Assembly: GCA_001017865.1 (NCBI GenBank)
Contig: LATQ01000318.1
Location: forward strand, 1 to 30,949
DNA: 30,949 nucleotides
Direction: 5' to 3'
From: Rhodococcus sp. IITR03
Lineage (GTDB): Bacteria; Actinomycetota; Actinomycetes; Mycobacteriales; Mycobacteriaceae
Below, in pieces: positions 16,454 through 24,449 of this stretch. The position numbers and the translations under genes were made by a program. The notes beneath the pieces are model-generated. The model ran no database searches. It was not told where the DNA came from and saw nothing but the letters and a program-made list of their open reading frames with translations. Within the stretch, counting starts at the first letter, position 1. Every line of letters begins with the position of its first letter.

Positions 16454-17224
16454 GTGGGCCAGAATACCCTGGCTGGCGGCGTGCGTCGTGGACCGCGCCT
16501 GGCCAGCAACTTCACCATCCTCAGCAATGCCGTCATCAACGACGAACGCTTGTCCTTCCGCGCCCGTGGCGTGCTCATCTGGCTCTTGTCGAAGCCGGAC
16601 GACTGGCGTACTCGATCCGACTCGATAGCCGGTCAATCACCGAAGGAGGGGCGCGACGCCATCCGCTCTACCCTGCGGGAGCTGGCGGAGCTCGGCTACT
16701 TGATCCGAGAGAAGATCCAGAACGAGCGCGGACAGTGGATCACCATCCAGACGATCTACGAGGAGCCGCGCACCGGCCCGGAGCCTGAAAAGCCGACGCG
16801 CGGTCGCACGGACAACGGTATGCCAGGCGCTCTTATCAGTACTGATGAACCAAGAACGAAAACCAACCGCACCCCACCGGCGTCCAATGCTCCGCTCACT
16901 CCGGCCGTGGCAGGTCTGGCAACAGCCTGCAAGCAAGCGGGATTGATGGCGACATTCGCGTACCTCAAGCCTGAGGCGGCAGCTGCAATCGAGAATCTGA
17001 TCGAAACCCACGGCACCGCGAAGCTGGTCGCAGCAGCCAGAGCAGTTCATCGTCCGGAGAACCCCATGAAGTACGCACAAGCGTGGGTGCGGATGTGGCA
17101 AGAATTGACCGTCCCACGCAGCGTCCCGGAGAAGTGCGACAACTGCGATGAGTACGGATGGCTACCGGACGACGAGTACGGACGTGCAGTAAAGTGTCGG
17201 TGCCGCATCGCTCGCGTCGCGTAA
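16454..17224 (+). CDS. Helix-turn-helix protein of phage/ICE replication type with C-terminal zinc ribbon
   Basis: This intact protein has about 256 residues from GTG 16454 (MGQNTLAGGVRRGPRLASNF), chosen because TAGGGAG lies 6-10 nt upstream. Residues 20-100 form a winged helix: LSNAVINDERLSFRARGVLI, WLLSKPDDW, GQSPKEGRDAIRSTLREL and LGYLIREKIQNERGQW. This is a layout frequent in actinobacterial prophages and integrative elements as replication-initiator-like or DnaD-like proteins. The middle is a Pro/Thr-rich linker. The C-terminal part has a helical block (AAARAVHRPENPMKYAQAWV) and a Cys cluster, CDNCDEYGWLPDD ... KCRCR, likely zinc-binding. It supports a mobile origin for the island, although no integrase or attachment site is seen. 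Confidence 0.65.
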   Translation: MGQNTLAGGVRRGPRLASNFTILSNAVINDERLSFRARGVLIWLLSKPDDWRTRSDSIAGQSPKEGRDAIRSTLRELAELGYLIREKIQNERGQWITIQTIYEEPRTGPEPEKPTRGRTDNGMPGALISTDEPRTKTNRTPPASNAPLTPAVAGLATACKQAGLMATFAYLKPEAAAAIENLIETHGTAKLVAAARAVHRPENPMKYAQAWVRMWQELTVPRSVPEKCDNCDEYGWLPDDEYGRAVKCRCRIARVA

Positions 17225-17445
17225 GCAGTCTTACAGCGGTTCGAATGAGCTCCGAGTAGCGCGAATTCCGTCTTTTCGGACATGGCGTAACGGATTTCAC
17301 GCTGCCGCCGAAACAAGCAAGTGCACCGGTTCGGCGTCCATTGCCGGCCCCTATGAATTGGTATACACATGCTCTACTCCACCCCCGCGCATACCATTCT
17401 TGCCGCGGTCATCCATACCTGCTTCCGCGTCGAGCAGGTGTAGCC

Positions 17446-18754
17446 ATGTCGACGAATCCCTCCCGAACGTCCCAACGTGATCGGGGAGCACGCACTCGCC
17501 TGGGAAAGCTCATCGCTGTAATCGCGATCGTGCTCGGCGCGATATTTGCATTGGCCGGTTTCACAGGAGCGTGGGGCATGGCAGTCTTCGGACTCCTTGC
17601 GATCGCTGCAGGCGTCATGTACCTGCGCGAAGACCGCACCCGGCCTGCGCGCTACAAATGGGCGGCGTGGGCCCTCATCCCCGGCTTCATACTCGCTGGC
17701 GCTACTGCCCCGGAGCCCGAACGTGAGCCGGAAACGCCCGCTGCCGAGCAGACTTCCGCTATTGCCGCACCGGTCTCCTCCTCCACATCGACTACGACGA
17801 CGCCGCCACCGGAGCCGTTACCGGCACCGGCCAGTTTTGAGTTGGTCGACAGCGATCGCGCAACGCAAGCGCTGAAGACTCTCGCAACGATCCGCGTCCG
17901 CGATGAAGCACCTGCCGCCCAGTTCGACCTCACTCGTTTCGGCGAAGAATGGTCCGACGACGTGGCAGTGGACGGTGGCCACAATGGCTGCGACACGCGT
18001 AACGACATCCTCCGCCGCGACCTGACGGCCGTATCACTCGATCCGCAGTCTGCGTGCACAGTCCGTACCGGAACGCTCGAAGACGTCTACACAGGTGATT
18101 CGGTCGTCTTCGACGATGTCGTCATCGACACGTCGTCTCGCTGAGCGATGCATGGCAGAAGGGTGCGTACGAACTCGGTGCCGAGACCTCCGGGACCTGG
18201 CCAACGATCCTCGCAACCTTCAGGCAGTCGCACAGAGCGTCAGCACGGAGAAGAGCGACAGAGACGCCTCTGCATGGCTGCCACCGAACGAGGGATACCG
18301 CTGCACGTATGCAGCACGGCAGGTCGAGGTGAAGGCCGCTTACCAGCTGTGGACTACGATCACGGAACACCAAGCGCTCAAGCGTGAATTGATTTCGTGT
18401 GGCGGCATTGCCCCGACGCCGACGCCCACGACTACCGAGCCCGCGCCGACCACAGAGCAGTACACACCTCCGCCGGCGGCTGCGTTCGTCGCGCCTCCTC
18501 CACCGGTCGAGATCGAACCGGCACCGGCACCGCCTCCCGCTCCCGCTCCCGCTCCCGCTCCCGACAGCGGTTACAGCGGCGGTTGCGGAGCGAACAGCTA
18601 CGTCAATGTGAACGGCAACTGCATTCCCGGCCCTGTCCAGGCGCCCACAGCTCCCGCTGGAGCATCCGCCCGCTGTGCTGATGGCACGTATTCGTTCAGC
18701 CAGAATCGACGCGGCACGTGTTCGGGCCATGGTGGCGTGGACGAATGGCTGTAG
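17446..18754 (+). CDS. Membrane-anchored DUF1524 HNH nuclease with DUF3761 tail, two frameshifts
   Basis: ATG 17446 (MSTNPSRTSQRDRG) is followed by two hydrophobic helices (LIAVIAIVLGAIFALAGFTG, MAVFGLLAIAAGVMYL), a third short one, and a Pro/Thr linker. The DUF1524 (GmrSD C-terminal-type) nuclease begins at HNGCDTRNDILRRDL, with CTVRTGTLEDVYTG and, after restoring one C at about 18090, IDHVVSLSDAWQKGAYELGA. A second C at about 18191 restores TSRDLANDPRNLQAVAQSV, then DRDASAWLPPNEGYRCTYA. A second Pro-rich linker leads to a C-terminal DUF3761 block CADGTYSFSQNRRGTCSGHG. The nuclease domain would face outside, so it may act on external DNA, as secreted relatives do. Total about 436 residues. 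The 221-nt gap upstream (17225-17445) holds nothing I can identify. Confidence 0.8.
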
Positions 18755-18819
18755 GCAGGCTCGTTGACCCTGGACACACCCGTCGCTTCCAAGTGCGGAG
18801 TTGCTTGACGAGGTCGTAA

Positions 18820-19017
18820 TCGCGGACCGGGCCGGATGCCTCAGCGGATTTCCACCACTCCGCGGGACTTACCCAGTCTGCACTGCGCGAGGCCGCTTTG
18901 TGCGCGAATCAGAATTCGGCTTGCAGGCTCCGCGACGAGCACACGCTGGACCGCGTGACCGAATTCTTCGGCGTCACGAGCCTCGACCGATCTGATCCGT
19001 CAGCGAACAACCAATGA
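18820..19017 (+). pseudogene. Possible remnant of a helix-turn-helix regulator C-terminus
   Basis: An open frame without a usable start reads GLTQSALREAALCAN and then LRDEHTLDRVTEFFGVTSLD, ending at TGA 19015. The pattern TLDRVTEFFGV resembles the last helices of XRE-type regulators. It may be a decayed gene or a gene broken by an indel. Otherwise 18755-19120 holds nothing recognisable. Confidence 0.25.
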
Positions 19018-19120
19018 GATGAGGGTATGCGAGGGTCCAGCCTTGCACACCCTTTACTCATCGAATGTCACTCGAGCGAACTGGGTTGCGCAGCGCGTCT
19101 ACCGCTCCGGCTCCTCATCC

Positions 19121-20101
19121 TCACCCAACGCTGCGGAAACGTTCGTAACTGATCGCCAGGAGTTCTCGATCGGGACGCTCATTGCGAGCCGGCGGAACCA
19201 CCATAAGCTTTTGTCCGTGCCGTTCCTTGAGGCCGTGTTCGAGCATCGGGCCGTCGATCTCGTCGAGAAGATCCTTCCGGATCTCGACGACCAAATCCGG
19301 CGTTATACCGAGAATGTTCACGTCGTATGCGGCGTGGTGAATCTTGCACAGAGCAAGCCCGTTGGTCACCGACGAAATACCTGCTTCGTGCGAGTCGGGC
19401 ACGATATGCGCAGCATCCAGCAGCTCACTATGACCGAGAGCGCAGACCGCACATCGCGTTTCATATGCGCGCATCACAGTTGCACGAAAGACCGGCTGAT
19501 GGAGCCGACGTTTCGTCTCAGCCACGACATAACGCCGAAGCTGCTCCTCTGCTTGGGAATCGGGACGATGGAGATCACGAGCCACTTCCGTGGCGACGAC
19601 GAACTGGTGTTCGTCGGGTTCTTCCGCCACGATGAATACCGGATAGATGGGCTGGAACAAACTCGGACCGACGCCGTAGAACCAGATCAGCGGCACGCCC
19701 TCGTTCATGGCCGCGCGCAAACCACGATTGTCCATGTTTTTCGGGTCGGTCGTCGACCACTTGTAGCGCAGGAGCCCGTCCGAGCCGACCTGATCCTCGT
19801 ACGGACGCCTCGTACCCGGCGCGCGGTACGTCGTACTGATGGATAGGGCGGACGAAAGCTCCTTCGGCTTCCGAATCCCTCGCGTCGGGTCCATGAGCCG
19901 AAACATCTTCCCGTCGATCGTGAAGTCGAGGAGGTCCTGGCGACTGATCGGATCGAGGCCGTCGTTTGTGCGGATGGTCAACCATGCCATTGCCTCGCGA
20001 CGGAGACGAGCACCGAAATCGTCGCCGCTCCACGAGCCGTCACTCACAAATCCTCCTGGCCACCCAATCAGAGACCACGCGCCGGCGATATCAAGACGCA
20101 T
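19121..20101 (-). CDS. HNH endonuclease, ScoMcrA/type IV restriction-like
   Basis: This intact 326-residue protein from ATG 20101 has an N-terminal half with LRREAMAWLTIRTNDGLDPI, RRPYEDQVGSDGLLRYKWST, NRGLRAAMNEGVPLIWFYGV and IYPVFIVAEEPDEHQF. This is the layout of actinobacterial McrA-like enzymes whose N-terminal regions read modified or phosphorothioate DNA. The C-terminal HNH is clear: ETRCAVCALGHSELLDAAHI, VPDSHEAGI, VTNGLALCKIHHAAYDVNIL, then a family-typical tail DEIDGPMLEHGL. By analogy with S. coelicolor ScoMcrA it may restrict modified DNA. It is on the strand opposite the other island genes and closes the island. Whether it recognises methylation or phosphorothioation cannot be told from sequence. 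Confidence 0.75.
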   Translation of the reverse strand: MRLDIAGAWSLIGWPGGFVSDGSWSGDDFGARLRREAMAWLTIRTNDGLDPISRQDLLDFTIDGKMFRLMDPTRGIRKPKELSSALSISTTYRAPGTRRPYEDQVGSDGLLRYKWSTTDPKNMDNRGLRAAMNEGVPLIWFYGVGPSLFQPIYPVFIVAEEPDEHQFVVATEVARDLHRPDSQAEEQLRRYVVAETKRRLHQPVFRATVMRAYETRCAVCALGHSELLDAAHIVPDSHEAGISSVTNGLALCKIHHAAYDVNILGITPDLVVEIRKDLLDEIDGPMLEHGLKERHGQKLMVVPPARNERPDRELLAISYERFRSVG

Positions 20102-20170
20102 CGGTCGATTGTTCCCTATTGAACCATTAGCGGCTAGAACGACTTGCTTGCGGACTCCCGTATCGACTGC

Positions 20171-20308
20171 CTAGAAAGTGTCGTCCACCTTCCGCAGGTC
20201 CCAGCCGTCGAACGGATCCTCATCGCCGAGCCGGGATGCCTTCACTATGGCGCTGGCGGCGGCGTCAGGATCCGGATACGCCGCGCCGAGCAGTGCACGA
20301 ACCGGAGC
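20171..20308 (-). pseudogene. C-terminal gene fragment without start codon
   Basis: A minus-strand frame reads VRALLGAAYPDPDAAASAIV then KASRLGDEDPFDGWDLRKVD and ends DDTF with TAG at 20171. The composition is clearly protein-like but the frame is closed upstream by TGA at 20309 with no start. I do not recognise the family. It may be the tail of a gene truncated at the island edge or a short gene with an indel. Confidence 0.3.
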
Positions 20309-20375
20309 TCAATGCGACTAGGCGCCGGCTTCGCTCGGCCCGCGGTGGATAACCGACGGGGTTAGGGTCACTCCC

Positions 20376-22090
20376 GTGAGCACGCAAGTCGATACAGACG
20401 AGACAACTCCGCGCGAAGGCAATACGGGTCGACGCCACCTCTCCGTCTTCGGCCTCGACTTCGTCGGTCTCGTCGTCGCCCTGTTCTTCTTCGCGTGGAG
20501 CCTGAGTCCCTCCCTCATCCCCCGCGAGTGGTATTTCCAGGGACTCATCAGTGGCGTGACGGGCATCGTCGGGTACGGCATCGGTGTGCTCGTCGCCTTC
20601 CCCGCGCGGCGATGGATCGCTCCACGCCTCACGTGGTGGCGCCGGCGCCACACGGTCCGACGTATCGCGAGGTGGTGGTCGCTCTCGTCGCGGTGGGAAC
20701 GCTTCTGGGGAGTCTGTTCGCTGCGGCGGGATGGCAGAACGAGGTCGGCGCCTCATGGGCATCGAGGCCACGACGGGCTTCGCGTATCTGCGCACCGTTG
20801 GTGAGCGTCGCGATCTTCGCCGCCCTCCTCTACATCGCACGCGGATTGCGGTGGGTCGGACGACGCTTCGCAGAGTTCCTCGCGACCCGCCTGCGCGTTC
20901 CGGTCGCCGCGGCCGGCGTCCTCGCGCCGGTCATCCTCGTGCTCGCGGTGGTCGTCTTCGTCGACCAGGTGCTGCTCGCGAGCAGTTCTATGGCGGCACG
21001 CATCGTGTTCGCCGACGACAACAACAGCACCGACCCGGCGTGGAGCAGCCTCGGATTCCCGAGCGGTCGGGCAGCCCGGCATCTCCGTCGTCGTGGGAGA
21101 GCCTCGGTCGTCAGGGACGCACGTTCGTCGCAGGCGGGATGACCGCCGAGCAGCTGACCGAGCTGAACCGCACTCCCGCGCTCGAACCCATACGGGTGTA
21201 TGCGGGGCTCGAAGCCGACGGCACCACCGACGAACAGGTGCAGCTGATCCTCGACGAACTCGACCGTACGAAGGCATGGGAACGCGAGATCCTCGTGGTC
21301 GCCGGTACCACCGGGACCGGGTGGGTGAATCCGTTCGCCGCCGACTCGATCGAGATGATCTACAACGGCAACTCGGCGATCGCCGCGATCCAGTACTCGT
21401 TCCTGCCGAGCTGGATTTCTTTCCTCGTCGACGGTTCCGCTGCCAAGCCGCCGGTAACGCACTGATCAACGGGGTCCACGAACGCTGGTCGGAACTGCCG
21501 GAGGATCAGCGACCCGAGCTGGTGGTCTACGGCGAAAGCCTGGGATCGCAATCCGCCGAGGCGGCCTTCGACGGCCTCGACGACATGCGCAACAAGATCG
21601 ACGGCGCGCTGTTCGTCGGACCTCCGAACTCGAACCAGCTGTGGCGCAGCATCGTCGACCATCGAGATCCCGGCAGCCCCGAGGTCCTTCCCGTCTACGA
21701 GGACGCGTCGCGGTGCGGTTCGCCTCCGACGTTCAGACGCTCGAAGACCAGCGCGGACCGTGGAGCGACCCGCGGATCCTGTATCTGCAGCACGCGTCCG
21801 ATCCGGTGGTGTGGTGGGGACCGGGACTGCTGTTCGAGCGACCCGACTGGCTCGCCGAACCTCCGGGCTCGGATCGCTCACCGTCGATGCGGTGGTATCC
21901 GATCGTCACCTTCGCTCAGGTCGCGGCCGACATCATGGTCGGCACCTCGCCGCCCGTCGGTCACGGGCACAACTACGAGGACCTCATCCCCTACGGCTGG
22001 GCCGCGGTGACGTCCCCCGAGGGATGGACGTTCGCCGACACCCAGCGCATCGCCGATGCCGTCGAACAATTGAACACCGCGGACGAGTAG
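20376..22090 (+). CDS. Abhydrolase_9 family membrane hydrolase, copy 1, multiply frameshifted
   Basis: The gene parallels the intact copy at 22202 along its whole length. From GTG 20376 (MSTQVDTDETTPREG) it has the N-terminal membrane block ALFFFAWSLSPSLIPREWYF with several transmembrane segments. The soluble alpha/beta-hydrolase domain carries RTFVAGGMTAEQL, EPIRVYAGLEADG and the nucleophile motif GESLG in LVVYGESLGSQSAE, then YLQHASDPVVWWGPGLLFER and the catalytic-His region PPVGHGHNY. Frames change near 20660, 20745, 20795, 21065, 21450 and 21705. This is the most disrupted gene in the window, so real decay of one tandem copy is as possible as sequencing error. Family function is unknown (predicted lipase or esterase). 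Confidence 0.75.
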
Positions 22091-22201
22091 ACGAACACGG
22101 CACGCATCCTGCTCGTCTGCTACCTTCTCCATCACGGCTTCGCATTCCGTCACCTCGCCCTGCCATCCTGCGCACCTTGGTTCCGACGAAAGCGACCGCC
22201 G

Positions 22202-23935
22202 ATGACCACGACCCTCGATACACCATCCGCGCTTCCTGAGCCCGAACCGTCATTCCCGGCTCGGTTGAGGGACGGCACCTTGCCATGGCTGGGACGGTTC
22301 CATCCGGTCGGTCTGGCCGTCGCGCTGCTGTTCTACTGCTGGTCGCTGTCACCGTCCCTGCTTCCACGTCCCTGGTACCTGCAGGGCGTCGCGACCGGCA
22401 TCAGCGTCATCACGGGTTACGGCATCGGGGTGCTTCTCGCGTGGATCGTCCGCAAGTGCGGCTTCGAGACGAACTGGTCAGCAACCGTGAGGAAGGTCGG
22501 CTGGCATCTGCTCGCACTGGCCGCCATCGTGGTGGTGCCGACCTTCCTCGTTCTCGGTTCGTGGTGGCAGGACATCAGCCGTGAGCTCGTCGAGATGGAA
22601 TCCGGCAGTAGCTGGGACTATCCGGGTGTGCTGTTCGTCGCCGTGGTCGTGGCACTGCTTCTGCTCGTGATCGGTCGCGGTCTGCGTCGCGTGGCGCAGT
22701 GGGTCACCGCGCTTGTCGTCCGCGTGTTGCCTGCTCCCCTGGCGCGCATCGTGAGTGTCGTGCTGGTCGGGCTGATCGTGTTCTGGGCGGTCGAGGGTCT
22801 GCTGTCGGTCCAGATCGCCCGTATCGCCAACGGCTCCGCCATGGCCGTCGACGAAGGCACCGCCGACGGAGTCGAGCAGCCGCAGGCGCCGGAGCGATCC
22901 GGATCCGACGCGTCGCTCGAACGGTGGGATTCGCTGGGACGTGAAGGGCGCACGTTCGTCGCAGGTGGTCCGTCTCCGGAGGAGATCACCGCGGTGACCG
23001 GCGAACCAGCGATGATGCCGATCCGCGTCTACGCGGGTTATCGCTCCCTGGACAGCCTCGACCGCTACACCGAGTTCGACGAGATGGAGGTACTCGCCTC
23101 GCATGTCGTCGCCGAACTCGATCGCACCGGCGCCTTCGACCGGGAGTACCTGGCAGTGGCCACGACGACCGGCCGGGGCTGGGTGAACCAGGACGTCGCC
23201 GCTGCGCTGGAATTCCTCTCGGACGGTGACTCTGCTATCGCGGCGATGCAGTATTCGTTCCTGGCCAGCCCCTTGGCTTTTCTCGCCGACCGAGTCTCAC
23301 CTCGCAATGCAGGTCGCGCACTGTTCGAGGCGGTGTACGCGAGGTGGAGTGTTCTCGATCCGGAAAGCCGGCCGAAGCTGCTCGTCTTCGGCGAGTCGCT
23401 GGGTTCGTACGGAGGCCAATCGGCGTTCGCCGGCGTGCAGGACATGATCACCCGAACCGACGGCGCACTGTGGGTGGGCACGCCGAATTTCACGGAGCAG
23501 TGGCGGCGCATCACCGATTCGCGTGATCCCGGGAGCCGCGAGATCCTTCCGGTGATCTACGGCGGACAGAACGTACGATTCGCGGCGACCCCCGACGACC
23601 TCACCGATCTCGACGGCCTGCGCGACTGGGAATCTCCCCGCATCGTGTACTGGCAGCACCCCAGCGATCCGATCGTCTGGTGGTCCTCCCAACTCGTTCG
23701 GCACCGCCCCGATTGGCTGCGCGACGAACGCGGCGCCGACATCGACCAAGGGATGTCGTGGATTCCGTTCGTCACCTTCTGGCAGGTCACCCTGGACATG
23801 GTGTTCGCCGCCGAAGTACCGGGCGGACACGGCCACACCTACACCGCCGAAGCGGCGTTCTTCTGGGCGGACATCCTCGGAATCGAAGACGAATCGCGGG
23901 TGGCGGCCGTCTTCGACGCACTGTCGGATGGGTGA
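22202..23935 (+). CDS. Abhydrolase_9 family membrane hydrolase, copy 2, intact
   Basis: This 577-residue protein starts at ATG 22202 (MTTTLDTPSALPEPEPSF). Four or five transmembrane helices fill residues 30-220 (FYCWSLSPSLLPRPWYLQGV, LLALAAIVVVPTFLVLGSWW, VLFVAVVVALLLLVIGRGL, IVSVVLVGLIVFWAVEGLLS). An extracytoplasmic alpha/beta-hydrolase domain follows with RTFVAGG, MPIRVYAGYRSLD, GRGWVN, the nucleophile elbow GESLG (LLVFGESLGSYGGQ), WQHPSDPIVWW and HGHTYTAEA. The N-terminal membrane region plus this hydrolase is the Abhydrolase_9 architecture, common in actinobacteria and of unproven function. It follows its paralogue after 111 nt, consistent with tandem duplication and probably co-transcription. 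Confidence 0.9.
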   Translation: MTTTLDTPSALPEPEPSFPARLRDGTLPWLGRFHPVGLAVALLFYCWSLSPSLLPRPWYLQGVATGISVITGYGIGVLLAWIVRKCGFETNWSATVRKVGWHLLALAAIVVVPTFLVLGSWWQDISRELVEMESGSSWDYPGVLFVAVVVALLLLVIGRGLRRVAQWVTALVVRVLPAPLARIVSVVLVGLIVFWAVEGLLSVQIARIANGSAMAVDEGTADGVEQPQAPERSGSDASLERWDSLGREGRTFVAGGPSPEEITAVTGEPAMMPIRVYAGYRSLDSLDRYTEFDEMEVLASHVVAELDRTGAFDREYLAVATTTGRGWVNQDVAAALEFLSDGDSAIAAMQYSFLASPLAFLADRVSPRNAGRALFEAVYARWSVLDPESRPKLLVFGESLGSYGGQSAFAGVQDMITRTDGALWVGTPNFTEQWRRITDSRDPGSREILPVIYGGQNVRFAATPDDLTDLDGLRDWESPRIVYWQHPSDPIVWWSSQLVRHRPDWLRDERGADIDQGMSWIPFVTFWQVTLDMVFAAEVPGGHGHTYTAEAAFFWADILGIEDESRVAAVFDALSDG

Positions 23936-24025
23936 CGACGCGAATTCACCCTCATTTTTAATCCGACGGATCGAGTTTCCTCCACATTTATTTCCCCACC
24001 CCGTGATAGAACGTCGATATTGCTT

Positions 24026-24067
24026 GTGAATCGACACAGGAATGCGAACCGGAGTATGTCGATTCAC
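24026..24067. repeat. Inverted repeat, 11-bp perfect arms
   Basis: GTGAATCGACA (24026-24036) and TGTCGATTCAC (24057-24067) are separated by 20 nt. It lies in the 226-nt gap between the Abhydrolase_9 gene and the terminator at 24162, which is otherwise empty. A terminator or a dimeric regulator site is possible. Confidence 0.4.
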
Positions 24068-24161
24068 GGGTACAGATAATTCGTCGAAGCGGCCTTGCCG
24101 CGGAGAGGTGTCGCATATGTGCACGTGAGCGGTGAGAGCGGCACCCCCCTAGGCGCACACG

Positions 24162-24197
24162 AAAGATCCCCGAAGGCAACACCTTCGGGGATTCTTT
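24162..24197. terminator. Rho-independent-type bidirectional terminator
   Basis: TCCCCGAAGG and CCTTCGGGGA form a perfect 10-bp stem with loop CAACA. AAAGA precedes and TTCTTT follows, giving T-rich tails in both directions. It lies 13 nt downstream of the 30-residue peptide gene on the minus strand. Confidence 0.85.
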
Positions 24198-24209
24198 GCT
24201 GCCCGAATA

Positions 24210-24302
24210 TTACTGGCCGCTGAGGCTGCTGATGCTGCCGATGAGCTCCATGAACGGGCCGAGCAGCTTCGCCAGCTCGATGAGGGCCTGAAGTTCTTCC
24301 AT
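24210..24302 (-). CDS. 30-residue amphipathic peptide, possibly a mycomembrane or membrane-active peptide
   Basis: ATG 24302 is preceded by AGGAG (7 nt) and the frame ends at TAA 24210, just before a clear terminator, so this is a complete small transcription unit. The peptide starts MEELQALIELAKLLGPF and ends MELIGSISSLSGQ. It has 30 residues, no signal peptide, and acidic residues and leucines spaced as in an amphipathic helix. The style recalls corynebacterial PorA/PorH pore peptides, which also lack leaders; membrane toxins of type I toxin-antitoxin systems are another option. No homology can be claimed from sequence reading alone. A 25-bp palindrome lies directly upstream. It sits 148 nt downstream of the helicase-nuclease gene on the same strand but appears to have its own promoter. 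Confidence 0.65.
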   Translation of the reverse strand: MEELQALIELAKLLGPFMELIGSISSLSGQ

Positions 24303-24325
24303 GGGGGACTCCTGTCGCAGGGGGA

Positions 24326-24356
24326 ATTATGTGCAACGAGACTCGTTGCGCATCAA
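24326..24356 (-). promoter_or_regulatory. Promoter with embedded palindromic operator for the small peptide
   Basis: A palindrome, ATG-T-GCAACGAG-A-CTCGTTGC-G-CAT (24329-24353), has only one mismatched pair. On the minus strand TTGATG (24356-24351) and CATAAT (24331-24326) flank it with 19 nt between, fitting -35 and -10 boxes, about 24 nt before the start codon. A repressor site between the boxes is inferred. Confidence 0.45.
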
Positions 24357-24449
24357 TAAATATCAGGAATCCGTGCACTTCGCTGAAGAAGGGGCGTGAA
24401 AAGACGCACTGTAACGTTCCCGGTCGATAACCGATGCTACCGAGTTGTT

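Noticed and set aside
17225..17260. tRNA-like or attachment-site sequence (CGGTTCGAAT)
   Set aside because: Only the T-loop-like letters fit. No acceptor stem or anticodon arm can be drawn, and no integrase is nearby.
18526..18566. Short tandem CGCTCCC/GCTCCC repeat as a possible CRISPR or minisatellite
   Set aside because: It is an in-frame Pro-Ala linker in the DUF1524 protein. No CRISPR array is present in the window.
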